Made by a program: the position numbers and the translations under genes. Below, piece by piece: positions 10,015-18,892 of a stretch of 37,899 nucleotides of DNA. Source of the DNA: Chara braunii (lineage: Eukaryota > Streptophyta > Charophyceae > Charales > Characeae); the NCBI GenBank assembly GCA_003427395.1, contig BFEA01000040.1, positions 2,769,028-2,806,926 on the forward strand, in the 5' to 3' direction. The notes under the pieces are model-generated. The model was given only the letters and a program-made list of their open reading frames with translations, was not told the origin of the DNA and ran no database searches. Position 1 is the first letter of the stretch. Every line of letters begins with the position of its first letter.

Positions 10015-10938
10015 TGCGAGGCTCAAGGCCTCGATCTGCCCTACTGGGCCCTATTTCCTGTACAGTCGGCCGCCCTAAGTGAAGGCAGGCTCGACCCAGG
10101 GCCTACAGGCCTATTTTTGGGGTTCACCACACAGCTGGGTAAATTCAGGCAGTTGTGCAGCGCCAGTTGGTTGAGAGCGCCTAGGCCCAGGCTGCCTCTT
10201 TCGAATGTAACCGAGGCAGGCCCTGGGCCAGATTCGCAACATGGACCGAACACAGGCCGCAGGCAGTTGGACACGGGCAACTACCACAGGCCCAGGGCCT
10301 GATTCGTTTGGACTGGGGCTTAGCCTCTCTGGGCCTACCGGAAGCTTCTGGGCAGGGGCCAGCACAGCAGGCTGCAGGCAAGCAGGCAGGCCACTTCCAT
10401 TTAGGAAAGTGCCTGCCCAGGCATTCGGCATTCGGTCACTGGCTGCATGCTGCGCTATACGCTGGCCAGCTCTCACACGCCCACGGGCGAGCTGGAAGGA
10501 GCAGGCAGCCATAGCCGAGCTGCGCTGCTGTGTGCTGGATGGGGCGCATGGTCGTCGTTGGGCACGTGGCATCTGTGAGTGGGGGATCGAGGTTGTGAGT
10601 GATACGAGAGACATACCTGGTGCTTGAGGCGAACGGCATTGGTCGAGATCTGCTCGTACTTTGGGGAGCTGTTGACGTCACCAGCGGCATAGTAGATAGG
10701 CTAGATAGGATCTGCCATTTGTAGTCTGGGCGCAGAGCGCCAGATAGGATGTCGACATTGGTTCTTTGTTGATGATGATGAGACTATTCGAACATTGCCA
10801 CTTATGAGCTTTTGCTGTGCTCTTATTTGGCGGGACTCGTGATGCAATTCTACTTTTGGTTTGAGGTCACGACTATCTGGTCTCATGTCTATGATGCTGC
10901 TTGGTTTCTGAAGTTTGCTATCGCTCATTTTCCTTGCA
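10015..10938 (+). repeat. 3' LTR of Element 1
   Basis: 924 bases, TGCGAGGCTC to CATTTTCCTTGCA, matching the 5' LTR with scattered substitutions and small indels. It lacks the 86-bp duplication seen around the N in the 5' copy. It is followed by target duplication CATG at 10939-10942, then mitochondrial nad1 sequence. Confidence 0.9.
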
Positions 10939-11190
10939 CATGAACCCAAATATATAAAAACAGAAAGCCTTCGGACTTTATACTGAACCAAATTGAGCCC
11001 GGAATCCAATAAAGAATAGCCATATTCATGACGGGCAACCAACCACCCAAAAATAAAAGAGTACATAAACTACTCATTAATATCATATTAGCATACTCCC
11101 CTAAGAAAAAAAAGAGCAAACCCCATGGAAGAATATTCTATGTTATAGCCTGCAACTAACACAGCTTCAGCTTCTGGTAGACCACCATGT
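10939..11190 (-). pseudogene. nad1: Mitochondrial nad1 middle fragment (NUMT), right side of Element 1 insertion
   Basis: The minus strand reads [18 protein letters not shown], then [18 protein letters not shown] and LLFLGGWLP, ending [10 protein letters not shown] and FLFLYIWVH. These are consecutive transmembrane segments of complex I subunit 1. One extra base near 11103 (CTTAGGGGAG where CTTGGGGAG is expected) shifts the frame, so it is dead. Reading continues across Element 1 into the fragment at 2094-2022. At the upstream edge, near 11187, nad1 similarity stops abruptly, marking a rearrangement border. Confidence 0.85.
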
Positions 11191-11249
11191 AATTGATCAA
11201 TACTTCATAAACAAGAGGCAACTTCGTTGCACTTAGGATCACATATATT

Positions 11250-11402
11250 AAGGGTCTTTGTTTTACATGGGTTCGTGCAACATTTCCACGATATCGTTAT
11301 GATCAATTAATGAGACTTGGCTGGAAAGTCTTCTTGCCTTTATCATTAGCATGGGTAGTTTTTGTGTCTGGTGTTTTAGTAGCCTTTGACTGGCTACCTT
11401 AA
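11250..11402 (+). pseudogene. nad1: Second mitochondrial nad1 3' end (NUMT), plus strand
   Basis: From 11268 the plus strand encodes [19 protein letters not shown], then [19 protein letters not shown] and AFDWLP with stop TAA at 11400-11402. This is the exact C-terminus of nad1. The 18 bases before (ATTAAGGGTCTTTG) resemble the SIKVLF segment but contain indels. It runs opposite to the nad1 pieces at 10939 and 2022, so this NUMT contains the nad1 end twice in opposite orientations. Confidence 0.85.
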
Positions 11403-11709
11403 CCACTCCCAATATTTATCTTAGGTGCCCACATAGTGCTGGGTGCCACAAGGTCTCTTCGATATCAACGTCTTCAGGTAAGGACAGGTTTCGCAGAGGT
11501 TAGACAGTGAACTATCATTAAGTTAACTCAGTTAATAGATACGGGCGCCATCGGCCTATCTATATAGAAACTCAAACGATGCCTTCGGTGCCTTCGGTTG
11601 AGGACCCGGCTCTTGCGAGCCCTTTGGCACGCGTCCCCGGATTTTGGGGTAGTAAGTGTTAATTACCCCCCCACCAATAAATAGATACAAATAGAAATAA
11701 CCAGACCAC
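11403..11709 (+). other. Mitochondrial-type intergenic sequence (NUMT)
   Basis: No gene. It contains the small repeats GCCTTCGGTGCCTTCGG near 11582 and lies between two mitochondrial genes, so it is most simply the mitochondrial spacer carried along in the insertion. Confidence 0.5.
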
Positions 11710-11857
11710 ATCAAACTTGATGATCAAAGTCACTTTTTTATTTCCTTGGGAAGTTTCTTTCAATAAAATAGGATTGTCGGCCTATGATGGTCTTTTATTG
11801 ATTTGAACTATTGGTTTTGTTTATGAATGGAAAGAGGGCGCTTTAGATTGGGAATAA
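11710..11857 (+). pseudogene. nad3: Mitochondrial nad3 3' fragment (NUMT)
   Basis: The plus strand reads KVTFLFPWEVSFNKIGLSA, then YDGLLLI, a TGA stop, TIGFVYEWKEGALDWE and TAA at 11855-11857. VTFLFPW, NKIGL and IGFVYEWKKGALDWE are hallmark strings of NADH dehydrogenase subunit 3, a small membrane subunit of complex I. The 5' half is missing and an internal TGA disables it. The tRNA copies directly follow. Confidence 0.85.
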
Positions 11858-11864
11858 CAGATTT

Positions 11865-11937
11865 GGGTCATCAGCACAATTGGTAGAGGGCCTCGTTTAC
11901 ACCGAGAGAGCCAGCGGTTCACGTCCGTTATTTCCCA
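11865..11937 (+). tRNA. trnV: trnV(UAC)-like mitochondrial tRNA copy, degenerate
   Basis: CCTCGTTTACACCGAGA forms an anticodon arm with anticodon TAC, followed by a T arm GCGGTTCACGTCCGT. The acceptor arms GGGTCAT and ATTTCCC no longer pair well, so this is probably a decayed nuclear copy of mitochondrial tRNA-Val. Confidence 0.65.
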
Positions 11938-11940
11938 GAT

Positions 11941-12013
11941 GGGAAAATAGCTTGGTTGGTTAGAGTGCTGGTCTGTCACGCCAGAAGTCGCGGGTTCAAA
12001 TCGCGTTTTTCCT
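11941..12013 (+). tRNA. trnD: trnD(GUC)-like mitochondrial tRNA copy
   Basis: GGGAAAA and TTTTTCC pair as an acceptor stem. CTGGTCTGTCACGCCAG is the anticodon arm with anticodon GTC (Asp), and GCGGGTTCAAATCGC the T arm. The cloverleaf looks nearly intact, but it sits in a NUMT with dead neighbours, so I treat it as a copy and not an active gene. Confidence 0.75.
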
Positions 12014-12045
12014 GGGAGGTATGGCCGAGTGGCTGAAGGCATTGT
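12014..12045 (+). pseudogene. trnS: 5' part of a mitochondrial trnS
   Basis: GGAGGTATGGCCGAGTGGCTGAAGG is the acceptor and D-arm start typical of tRNA-Ser (organellar, GCU type). The similarity ends before the anticodon, so only the first third is present. Confidence 0.6.
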
Positions 12046-12300
12046 CCCGAAACTCTTTCATAAAATTCTAACAAATTTTCTCATTCTTCAAAAGCCCAAA
12101 GAAAAGGGGTTAATGCTCCTGAAACAGAGTTGAGCCTGTTCTGGCGAATCGGAGTCACTTTCGGATCAAAGCGTCCTACTAAGTAAAACACACGAACCGA
12201 GGGCGGAGCTTGAAGTTTCATATCATGACTAAATCCTAATTTCAAGATAAGTATGGATACAGGGTTCCATGATTTACGGCTCCAGGGCCTTCGGCTTCCA
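12046..12300. other. Probable mitochondrial non-coding sequence, NUMT right edge
   Basis: No gene seen. CCAGGGCCTTCGGCTTCCAGGG at about 12282 resembles the small CCTTCGG repeats of the mitochondrial spacer at 11582, so the insertion probably runs to about 12300. Past this point the intron of the minus-strand host gene begins. Confidence 0.4.
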
Positions 12301-12372
12301 GGGATCCTTCAATATACCATTGTGCACCATGAAAGGTGAAGGAAAAAGAAAAGGATAGAGGTACTTGCCTAC

Positions 12373-12506
12373 AGACCACTTTGGCATTTCCTGCAGGGTC
12401 GCTACCTGCAGGAGCTGAGCCATGATGTCAGTCTCAAGTTGGAGAAAGAACATATGCCGTCGGAAGGAGTTGGCGAGCGCATTCACCTCCTGGTGGCTCC
12501 TCTTCC
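12373..12506 (-). CDS. Exon of a probable cyclic-nucleotide-binding protein (third seen)
   Basis: 134 bases on the minus strand with acceptor GGCAG/GGAAG at 12507-12508 and donor TGGTCT/GTAGGCAAGT at 12371-12372. It encodes KRSHQEVNALANSFRRHMFF, then LQLETDIMAQLLQVA and TLQEMPKWS. The pattern of a long helix followed by L-x-x-L-x-x-V-A-x-L-x-E-x-PK-W resembles the start of a cyclic-nucleotide-binding fold, where helix A leads into the first beta strand. Two bases complete the codon left open by the exon at 13049-13089, and the exon ends on a codon border, leaving 44 full codons. Downstream exons are not visible; a NUMT with Element 1 follows. The match is by pattern only, so the family name is tentative, but exon status is well supported. 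Confidence 0.5.
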
Positions 12507-12510
12507 CTGC

Positions 12511-13048
12511 CACACTGACAGGCAGGCAGGTCAGACAACAACCAACCTGTGAAATCCATCCACTTTTCATCACAGGGACACGCTTTCAAATTGCAATTCA
12601 AAAATACCACCACTTGCTAGTCTTTCTGTGTTGCTTGTGCTTTAACACTGTCACCACAACAACCCCTTTTCCGCCCACGTCAGTACATCCAAACTTGAAA
12701 AGCATTACCTTCCCATATTCTTTCTACGATATTTGACATGATTGACATGTTTTGATCATCGTAATATTGTGATAGAATCACCGTTTCATTGTTGTATCCA
12801 GAAAGGTGCAAAGACCACCATGTTTGTGCGCTTTGGTGTGGAATGTGCACACGCCTGTTTGCTTTTCAGGCTTTTTAGCACACCCGCACCTTATATTTTG
12901 TCTGTTCTTTTAATGATGCTCATTCATATGCCTTGAGTTGTTCTGCAAGGGGGGAGGGAGGAGGGAGAAAGAGAAGGGGAGTGAGACAGGAGAATACAGA
13001 ACAGAACAGGGGAATAAAAATGAACTTCACAGGGTTCTCCGTACTCAC
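12511..13048. other. Intron sequence of the minus-strand host gene
   Basis: No gene. The stretch includes a polypyrimidine-rich minus-strand segment near 12960-13015 and AT-rich sequence. It lies between two phase-compatible exons. Confidence 0.4.
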
Positions 13049-13089
13049 CAGCAGAGAATGGCACAAGAGGCCAGTCAGTATTCCGGTTG
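13049..13089 (-). CDS. 41-bp micro-exon of the same host gene
   Basis: The minus strand reads GTTTTCTCAG/CAACCGG at the acceptor (13090-13091) and TCTGCTG/GTGAGTACGG at the donor (13047-13048), both strong consensus sites. The coding content is NRNTDWPLVPFSA. It needs two bases from the previous exon, which 16665-16796 supplies, and leaves one base that 12373-12506 completes. This three-way frame match across separately chosen splice sites is the main evidence, since a 41-bp exon cannot be recognised by protein similarity. Confidence 0.45.
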
Positions 13090-13407
13090 CTGAGAAAACA
13101 AAGTAACTGTTGAGAAGCGGGTGTTCCCTATGATTACCCCTATTACCCAAACTCGTGCCGTGACATGGAATGCACAAAATCAAGTATCTTGGGTTAGGCG
13201 CGAACCACACAGAAAAGTATACCGAAGAAGGATACACCCAAGGCTCATTTTCCACCGAGCCCCTATCAGTAAATATGTTCCAACAGTAATCAGTGCTAAT
13301 CACACTCTTTGATTACTTGTTTTTGTGTTTTTAATTTGGACTGATTGACTCAAAGCTCATTACGACCATTTGAACAAGTCCGTATTTTATTGAGATTTGA
13401 CATGATC

Positions 13408-13577
13408 CTGGTGCTCCGAACCGTAAACGATGAGTGTTGGTCCTTGGTCTACGCCCGGTGATTTTTTTTGGGGGGGCGGGGGTGGGGGTCAATAATGAAG
13501 GACCTGGCGAACACTTTAAGCACTCCACTTGGGGAGTACGGTCGCAAGGCTGGAACTCAAAGGAATTGACGGGGGGA
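13408..13577 (+). pseudogene. rrn18: Mitochondrial SSU rRNA (rrn18) fragment, NUMT
   Basis: The strings CCGTAAACGATGAGTGTT, CTTGGTCTACGC, GGGGAGTACGGTCGCAAGG and AACTCAAAGGAATTGACGG occur in the order of the small-subunit rRNA centre (around E. coli position 800-920). GATGAGTGTT and GAGTACGGTCGCAAG are the plant mitochondrial forms; plastid 16S and nuclear 18S differ there. The middle is altered by a G-rich run at 13470-13488. It ends abruptly at 13577. It is a short NUMT in the host-gene intron. Confidence 0.85.
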
Positions 13578-13662
13578 ACTTCCTATTTTTCGACATTGAT
13601 TGGATTTTGGTTGGATTCAACTATCTAGTGGATATAAAATGACACCAAAAACAAAACAAAAA

Positions 13663-14540
13663 TGATGAGGGCCCCAAGCCAGGCTGCAGGCCAGCGCCCG
13701 CAACACACTGTGGTAGGCCCAACCACTGGGTTAGTTACAGAGGCCGGGCCTAGGGCACAGACCCAGTAGGCCCAGGCCTTGCCTGCAGCGTCATTGGAAA
13801 CACAAAGATTTGTCCATGTTGCGCCACTCCGCTTGATCCACCATCATGGCGGGGGATGATGTCATAATATAGTGCCCCGCATAACTGTATGAGAGTTTCA
13901 GACGTCGTTACACGGTCGGGTGCATCAAGAAGAGAGGCTGCGCCGTCCAGCACATTCTCGCATTGTGTGACGCGGCAGTGCTGCTGGAGCAGAGGCTGAG
14001 CGCATCGTCTATGGAAGCAGAAGCTGCTGTGGTGGCAGCGAAGTGGGCGCCAGCCATAGCCGGGTGCAGCAAAGCTGAGTGGTGGAAGTGTGGAGGTCGG
14101 GAAAGAAGGCAGGCAGTGGGGATAGGCAGCACTTACGCCGCGTTGACGAAGGGAGTCTGTGCGAGCATAGTCTTCAAGCCGCATCGGGCGATTGACACGT
14201 TGACAGAGAGCTGACATGTAGATAGGCTATTCTGGTACGAGCTAGGAAGTAGGACAGGTGGTCAGGCCACCGGTCGAGCCACTACATTGTTCTTGTTTTG
14301 ATGATTGGAGCCAGAGGAGGGGCTTTCTTTATCAAAGGACTTCAGTCTATTGTTCGTTCCTGTTTGGTGTGCATGTCGCTTTGGTTTTCTACTTTCAATT
14401 CAGTTCAATCAGGTCTGGAGACTCTGGTCTTGTGCGAGATGTCAAAATCTGGTTTATTTGTGTTCTTGTTGCATGGTTCCTTCCATAAGCAAACACTCTC
14501 TAGAAAAGGAAAATAAAATCCCATGTTACTTCATTGAAAC
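13663..14540 (+). repeat. LTR-like fragment cut by the assembly gap
   Basis: GGGCCC-rich start, then GCAGTGCTGCTGGAGCAGAGG, GCCATAGCCGGG, a GTAGATAGGCTA stretch near 14217 and TCGCTTTGGTTTTCTACTTTC. The order of these motifs (GCTGCTGG, CCATAGCC, ATAGGCT, TTTCTGCTTT-like) is that of the LTRs of Elements 1 and 2, so I infer a related LTR. There is no coding sequence. The right end is lost in the run of N. Confidence 0.45.
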
Positions 14541-14820
14541 NNNNNNNNNNNNNNNNNNNNNNNNNNNNNNNNNNNNNNNNNNNNNNNNNNNNNNNNNNNN
14601 NNNNNNNNNNNNNNNNNNNNNNNNNNNNNNNNNNNNNNNNNNNNNNNNNNNNNNNNNNNNNNNNNNNNNNNNNNNNNNNNNNNNNNNNNNNNNNNNNNNN
14701 NNNNNNNNNNNNNNNNNNNNNNNNNNNNNNNNNNNNNNNNNNNNNNNNNNNNNNNNNNNNNNNNNNNNNNNNNNNNNNNNNNNNNNNNNNNNNNNNNNNN
14801 NNNNNNNNNNNNNNNNNNNN
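14541..14820. other. Assembly gap of 280 N
   Basis: Unknown sequence; any open frame across it is meaningless. Confidence 0.99.
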
Positions 14821-15400
14821 TCCGGAAGGTCCCAGTAGTGGCCTTTCGGAGTTGCCCACGTTTAAGCAGAGGCAAGTGGTCAAGTGGTGAGGCAAGTGGG
14901 CAAGTGGGGGAAGTCCACCCTGCTGAGTCAACAGTCCCAGCCCCCAGTCAGTCAAGCAAGTACCGCACGGGACTGTGTGCACTTGGGGCAAGGGAAATGG
15001 GCCAGACCAACGACCTGCAGAAGTATAAATCAAGAGGCAGCGCCCAGCCTTTCATTCATTCCTGCGTGAGCCATGCGGAAGTGCTGCCACAGCGACTTGT
15101 GCAAGGAGGTCTGCAGTGAGCCCGGAGGACGCAGTGGGCGAGAGAGGAGGAGTTAGCGTAGCGATAGGTTAGAGGCAGCCATAGCTGCCATAGCTGTAGT
15201 TAGTGGGAAGAGTGTGTGTGCATGTGTGAGTGTTCACAGTGACGTGTGTGGGATATCCAGGGTGATCCAGTGTATGTGAACAGTGAGTTGATTGGGCGCT
15301 GAGTCGCCATAGCCAGTTGAAAGTGAACTCTTATTTGGAAGCCATATCTCTGAGTATTGAGTGGGCGCTAGTCGCCAGTTTGCTGCGCTGCTGTTTACAT
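14821..15400 (+). repeat. LTR-like repeat with TATA box (plus strand)
   Basis: From about 14940 this is a second copy of the repeat at 1-445, here on the plus strand. TATA box GTATAAATC at 15025, then CAAGAGGCAGCGCCCAGCC and GGAGGTCTGCAG. It starts in the gap. It may belong with 13663-14540 as one LTR interrupted by the gap, but that cannot be shown. Confidence 0.6.
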
Positions 15401-15439
15401 GCATGAAAAGTATGAATGAGACGAGTCTGATGGCATTCA

Positions 15440-16310
15440 TGCAAGTTCGTGGTGAATTATATACTCTCCCAGAATTTCCTCCATTAAATGGCCACCCCTG
15501 CAGACCGGACAGGACTCGGGTGTGGACTGTGAAAACACTCCATCCAGTTCTCGCAGTTGCGGTTGCTGCATGGAATGTTGCCCCACAGTGGCTGCATGGC
15601 TGCCGCCTGCTAGAAACACAGGGCAGAGGCACGGTGGCTGCAATTGTAAAAGCATTGCCTTTCCACTCCCTGTCTACAAATAGGACATATCATGTCAGTG
15701 TGTCATACAGGATTACAATGCTGATTGTCATCACACGCAAGAAAACAAAGACTTGCATGGACTATACCAACAAAATCCTCCCAACACAAAGCATGCCAAT
15801 TGCATGCCAGCCGAATTTCAGGTGGGCTATCACAGTGCGGCATTGAGCAAATTCATCGGGAGTCCGGACCGATGTTCCCTCTCTATGGGCAGGCAATGAG
15901 GGGATCTGATGATCTGATCCATAGTAAGGGTAATTGAACTGTCACAAGATCTGGTCTGCAACTGCTTTCCCTGGTGACGATAACCTTTCAGGCTCTGTAG
16001 CCGGTTCCTTGAGAGTCTATTCTCCACCTGCATCTGTTCCTCATCTGTCAGCGATGGAAAGGATCTGTCTACAGGTGCAGAAGGAGAATGCCCAACATTA
16101 CATGTGGGACATGAATGGAGAGGATGCAGCGGGTACTGACAATGCGGTTGGGATCACCACATTTTAGGCACTGGGGATAGTCCACACAGTAGATACACAT
16201 ACTCTCCATGACAGCCTCCTGAAAACATAGCTGACACATGGCGGTTTGCTGACATGCTAGCAGGACATCTGACTCATGTTCACCGTTATTCAAGCATGGC
16301 ATGTGAAGGA
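15440..16310 (-). pseudogene. Cysteine-rich, RING-like coding relic
   Basis: Minus-strand frames hold regularly spaced cysteines. Near 16260-16150: CQQTAMCQLCFQEAV, MCIYC and CLKCGD. After an apparent frameshift, 16130-16090 has CQYPLHPLHSCPTC, followed by an open Glu/Gln/Arg-rich segment (DEEQMQVENRLSRNRLQSL). Near 15690-15560: MICPICRQG, CFYNCSHRASALC. The C-x2-C pairs resemble RING or other zinc fingers. Stops and frame changes rule out an intact gene. A string of about 34 bases at 16139-16172 is nearly identical, on this strand, to the zinc-knuckle region of the third retroelement (34896-34930), so part may be retroelement gag. No function is assigned. Confidence 0.35.
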
Positions 16311-16459
16311 CACAAAGACATATTGAGCAAGGGATAAGGAGAGGAGGGGGGGGGGATGAGTGGAAGATATCGTGTTACATTTTTCATGGCAGAGGGTGGC
16401 CATGACCATCCGTTCATAGTGTTCAGAGCAGAGATTACGCCGTGCACATCCTAATATGA

Positions 16460-16496
16460 GGGAAGGAAGGAAGGAAGGAAGGAAGGAAGGAAGGAA
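16460..16496 (+). repeat. (GGAA)9 microsatellite
   Basis: Nine perfect GGAA units followed by impure GGAA/GAAT-rich sequence to about 16600. Confidence 0.95.
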
Positions 16497-16664
16497 CGAG
16501 GTAAGGGTAGGGAAGGAAAAGTAACAAACGAAAGAATTTCAACGAAGGAATGAATAAAAGAACGAGTCCAAGGAATGAAAGAGTGAATGAAAGAATAAAA
16601 TAACAGAATAATAAGTCTGAAAGGAAATGAATCCGAGATTAAGTTTCATCAGTTCCCCACTCAC

Positions 16665-16796
16665 CTTGACGTAAGAAGAGCTCGACTGCTCATGGGCAGT
16701 GACGAGAATTGATCAAAGTTTTGCATGACATGAGCATAGTACTCCCTGCTGATCACCAGAATATCTGCTGGCTCTGCAACAACATAAGTAGCTTTC
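16665..16796 (-). CDS. Exon of a probable cyclic-nucleotide-binding protein (first seen)
   Basis: 132 bases on the minus strand. The acceptor is a polypyrimidine run then TTTGCAG/GAAAGC (16797-16798); the donor is GTCAAG/GTGAGTGGGG (16663-16664). It encodes KATYVVAEPADILVISREYY, then AHVMQNFDQFSSLPMSS and RALLTS. The A-T-x-V-A-E-P-x-x-L-x-V-I-x-R-x-x-Y string is the pattern of the last beta strands and C-helix of cyclic-nucleotide-binding domains, which bind cAMP or cGMP in kinases, channels and related proteins. It ends with two bases open, matching the micro-exon at 13049-13089. Upstream exons are not seen; a retroelement fragment lies directly upstream. If both cNMP-like exons are right, the protein has at least two tandem domains. 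Confidence 0.5.
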
Positions 16797-16990
16797 CTGC
16801 AAAGTGCAATCGAAAAGAAAAACCTGTTATTGAATGAAGAGTTACGAATCTTACCATCCTGGCCAATTCCAAAATGCAAATACAGAAGGAAATACCATGC
16901 CGTCCAATTGCAAAAAAGAAATGAATGAACTTGAGAGGAGAGAGAAAGAGACCACAGAAGAAGAAAGAAAGAAGAAGAAGAAAGAATAAT

Positions 16991-17383
16991 AGGCCCGGTC
17001 TTACGGCCGTCGATGACTACCTCGTCGACGAACAACTCACCCTTAGGGGCTTTGGCCATGGTCATCCAAGAAGCTAGCGGGTCCGATCTGGACCACTCCT
17101 CCTCTAGCTCCTCTAAGGACTCGAACACATTCAGCGAACAGAGGATCGATGGGTTCCGAATGTGTTTGCGGGACGACGATGGAGTCAGTAGCTTGAGCCA
17201 TCTCTCGAGATGGTGGGGGTGTGTCCACCACCTCGACCCTAGCAGGAACAGCTACTATTCCTACTGGCCCGACGTGTTTCCCGGAGCAGTGCCAAAACTG
17301 CTGGCCACATTGCTACCTACGGGAGCGGAGGATCCCAACGCCTGCCCCATCGTGGGCGGGATCTTCTCAGTCACCTTCTTGTC
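16991..17383 (-). mobile_element. Reversed gag-pol junction fragment of the Element 1 family
   Basis: The minus strand matches Element 1 from about 6195 to 6590 with few changes: TPPPSREMAQATDSIVVPQT is identical, then the pre-protease segment. It keeps GGGAAAC (GTTTCCC on the plus strand near 17274) at the gag end. Both edges are abrupt, with GA-rich sequence on the left (16960-16990). There is no LTR nearby, so it is a captured fragment, not an insertion with ends. Confidence 0.85.
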
Positions 17384-18892
17384 TCCCCCTCTCTTATTCA
17401 ACCAATAAAATTGAATAAATAATCATAACAATGATGAATGGCTGAACCAGAATCCATGTCCGAATCCCTCTTCTACTGCCAGCACAATATGAGGTCCACC
17501 ATAGCCATGACCTCCATCTTACTCCCCCTTCGACAGGTGTGGGCTACGGCGGACTACTAAGGGCCTTGCCCGATGTTCAAAAGACAGCGAAAAGCAGCTA
17601 TGTCCTCCTCTCTTCAGGCCGCTATGCCTGACTCTGCCTTAAAGAGTTCTTGATGTGGCGCTACCCCACTAGGGGGACTTCCAGATGCTGCGCCTACCAA
17701 GAAGATGAATATGGCGCCTACCATAGCCAGGTAAGTACCCCTGGCGCTCTCCTCCCTAGTCCCCTTCTCCCCCTCCTTAGCCTCCTACCATGTGCTGTCC
17801 ACCATAGCCGAGGCGGAAGCCCTGGCGCTGCACCCCCAGCGTTGCAAACTAGCGCTCTACCACCAGGCGCTCCAGCAGCGTGACGTCCAAACTTGCACGC
17901 GGCAAATGAGGAGCGCCTCGCTCCTCCTGGATGTATAGTGGCCTACCAGCCTCTACGGCGGTGACTTCCAGGCCGCGCGGCCTCCAAGCACCCGGTACCT
18001 CCTCCCTTTCGGAGGGAAACATCATTGCAGAGTCACAGACCTGATATCTACTACTACAGGCCATAGACTCTATCTACTGGAAGTCTATGGTAACCCCTGA
18101 GGGTACAAACTTTTTGTCTTCGTCTGCTCGGCCTACCGCTACTTGAGTGCTACCGGTATTGAAAGGTCCGACACTACGCTACTTGAGTGTGCCCTGAGCT
18201 ACACCTTCGGCCACTTGAGTGTTTTTTTTTGCCCGCTGCAACCCCAAAGTCACGGCCACAGGTCAGTACCAGCCTTGCCGACCCCGCCGGCCTCCCAAAC
18301 AAACAAGTGCCCTGGCCGACCACACACACACTCAGGCCGACAAACACTCAGACAGGCACACGAACCAGCAAGCACTCACACACACAGACTTGAAAACTCA
18401 GCAGCACGCGGAATCTCACCAAGGCATACATTCCATTGACAAAACTCACAAATCAGCAGTCTTCTCAGTCCGTGTTATTGGAGGTGCTTACAGAAGAAAA
18501 CAATTTCAAACCAGATAAGACAAAGTAGACAAAGAACATTAAAAAACAAAAAAAAAAGTTCACAAAGATCATAAGACACAATCCCAGCTTATGCTCATTT
18601 TCTATCAGCAATGCAGCGTGGCTTTTTTGAACTGCCAGATAGTCTGTTCGAGCTGTTTCTTTTCCACCCATCTGTTTGGTGATTAGGCTGTCTGATCAGA
18701 AAGATAGTTTCCCATGATGGGTGCGATTATTGGCAATTAGACCTCTACTATTTTCAGCCTGTTTCTCCTCACCCCATCTATTTGTCTATGGGTCTTTTTG
18801 GCTGTTGAAGTGGTAAGAAATTGAGCTAGTGTGCTATTATTGCCTGTTCGGCTATTCGGCTATTGGGCTATTTGGTTCTTGCAACTTCTATG
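17384..18892. other. Intergenic, LTR-like and simple-sequence stretch
   Basis: No gene recognised. 17500-18060 has repeated GGCGC and CACCATAGCC motifs, which on the minus strand read GGCTATGGTGG as in the LTRs, so old LTR pieces are likely. ACTTGAGTG occurs three times at 18143-18220. 18320-18385 is CA-rich. 18540-18560 is an A-rich run. Confidence 0.4.

Larger units (their letters stand above)
2095..10938 (+). mobile_element. Element 1: Ty3/gypsy LTR retrotransposon, full length but inactive
   Basis: Complete layout in order: 5' LTR 2095-3110, initiator-Met PBS 3114-3125, long leader, gag from 4359, pol to about 9978, polypurine tract 10004-10014, 3' LTR 10015-10938, and CATG target duplications. 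The domain order protease, reverse transcriptase, RNase H, integrase places it in Ty3/gypsy, not Ty1/copia. By eye the two LTRs differ at about seven positions in the first 180 bases, so it is not a recent insertion. Stops in gag, protease NTC instead of D-T/S-G, and YLSD in place of YxDD in reverse transcriptase mean it cannot move by itself. It is related to Element 2 through the whole body, less in the LTRs. Confidence 0.92.

Noticed and set aside
11865-12045. Functional tRNA cluster
   Set aside because: The genes are in mitochondrial order beside dead nad1 and nad3, trnS is cut and trnV has a broken acceptor stem, so a NUMT explains them better.
13408-13577. Nuclear 18S rDNA or bacterial 16S contamination
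   Set aside because: Signature strings around the central loop are plant mitochondrial, and the fragment ends abruptly within nuclear sequence.
14305-15033. Open frames spanning the run of N
   Set aside because: The gap of 280 unknown bases has no stops by default, so these frames carry no evidence.
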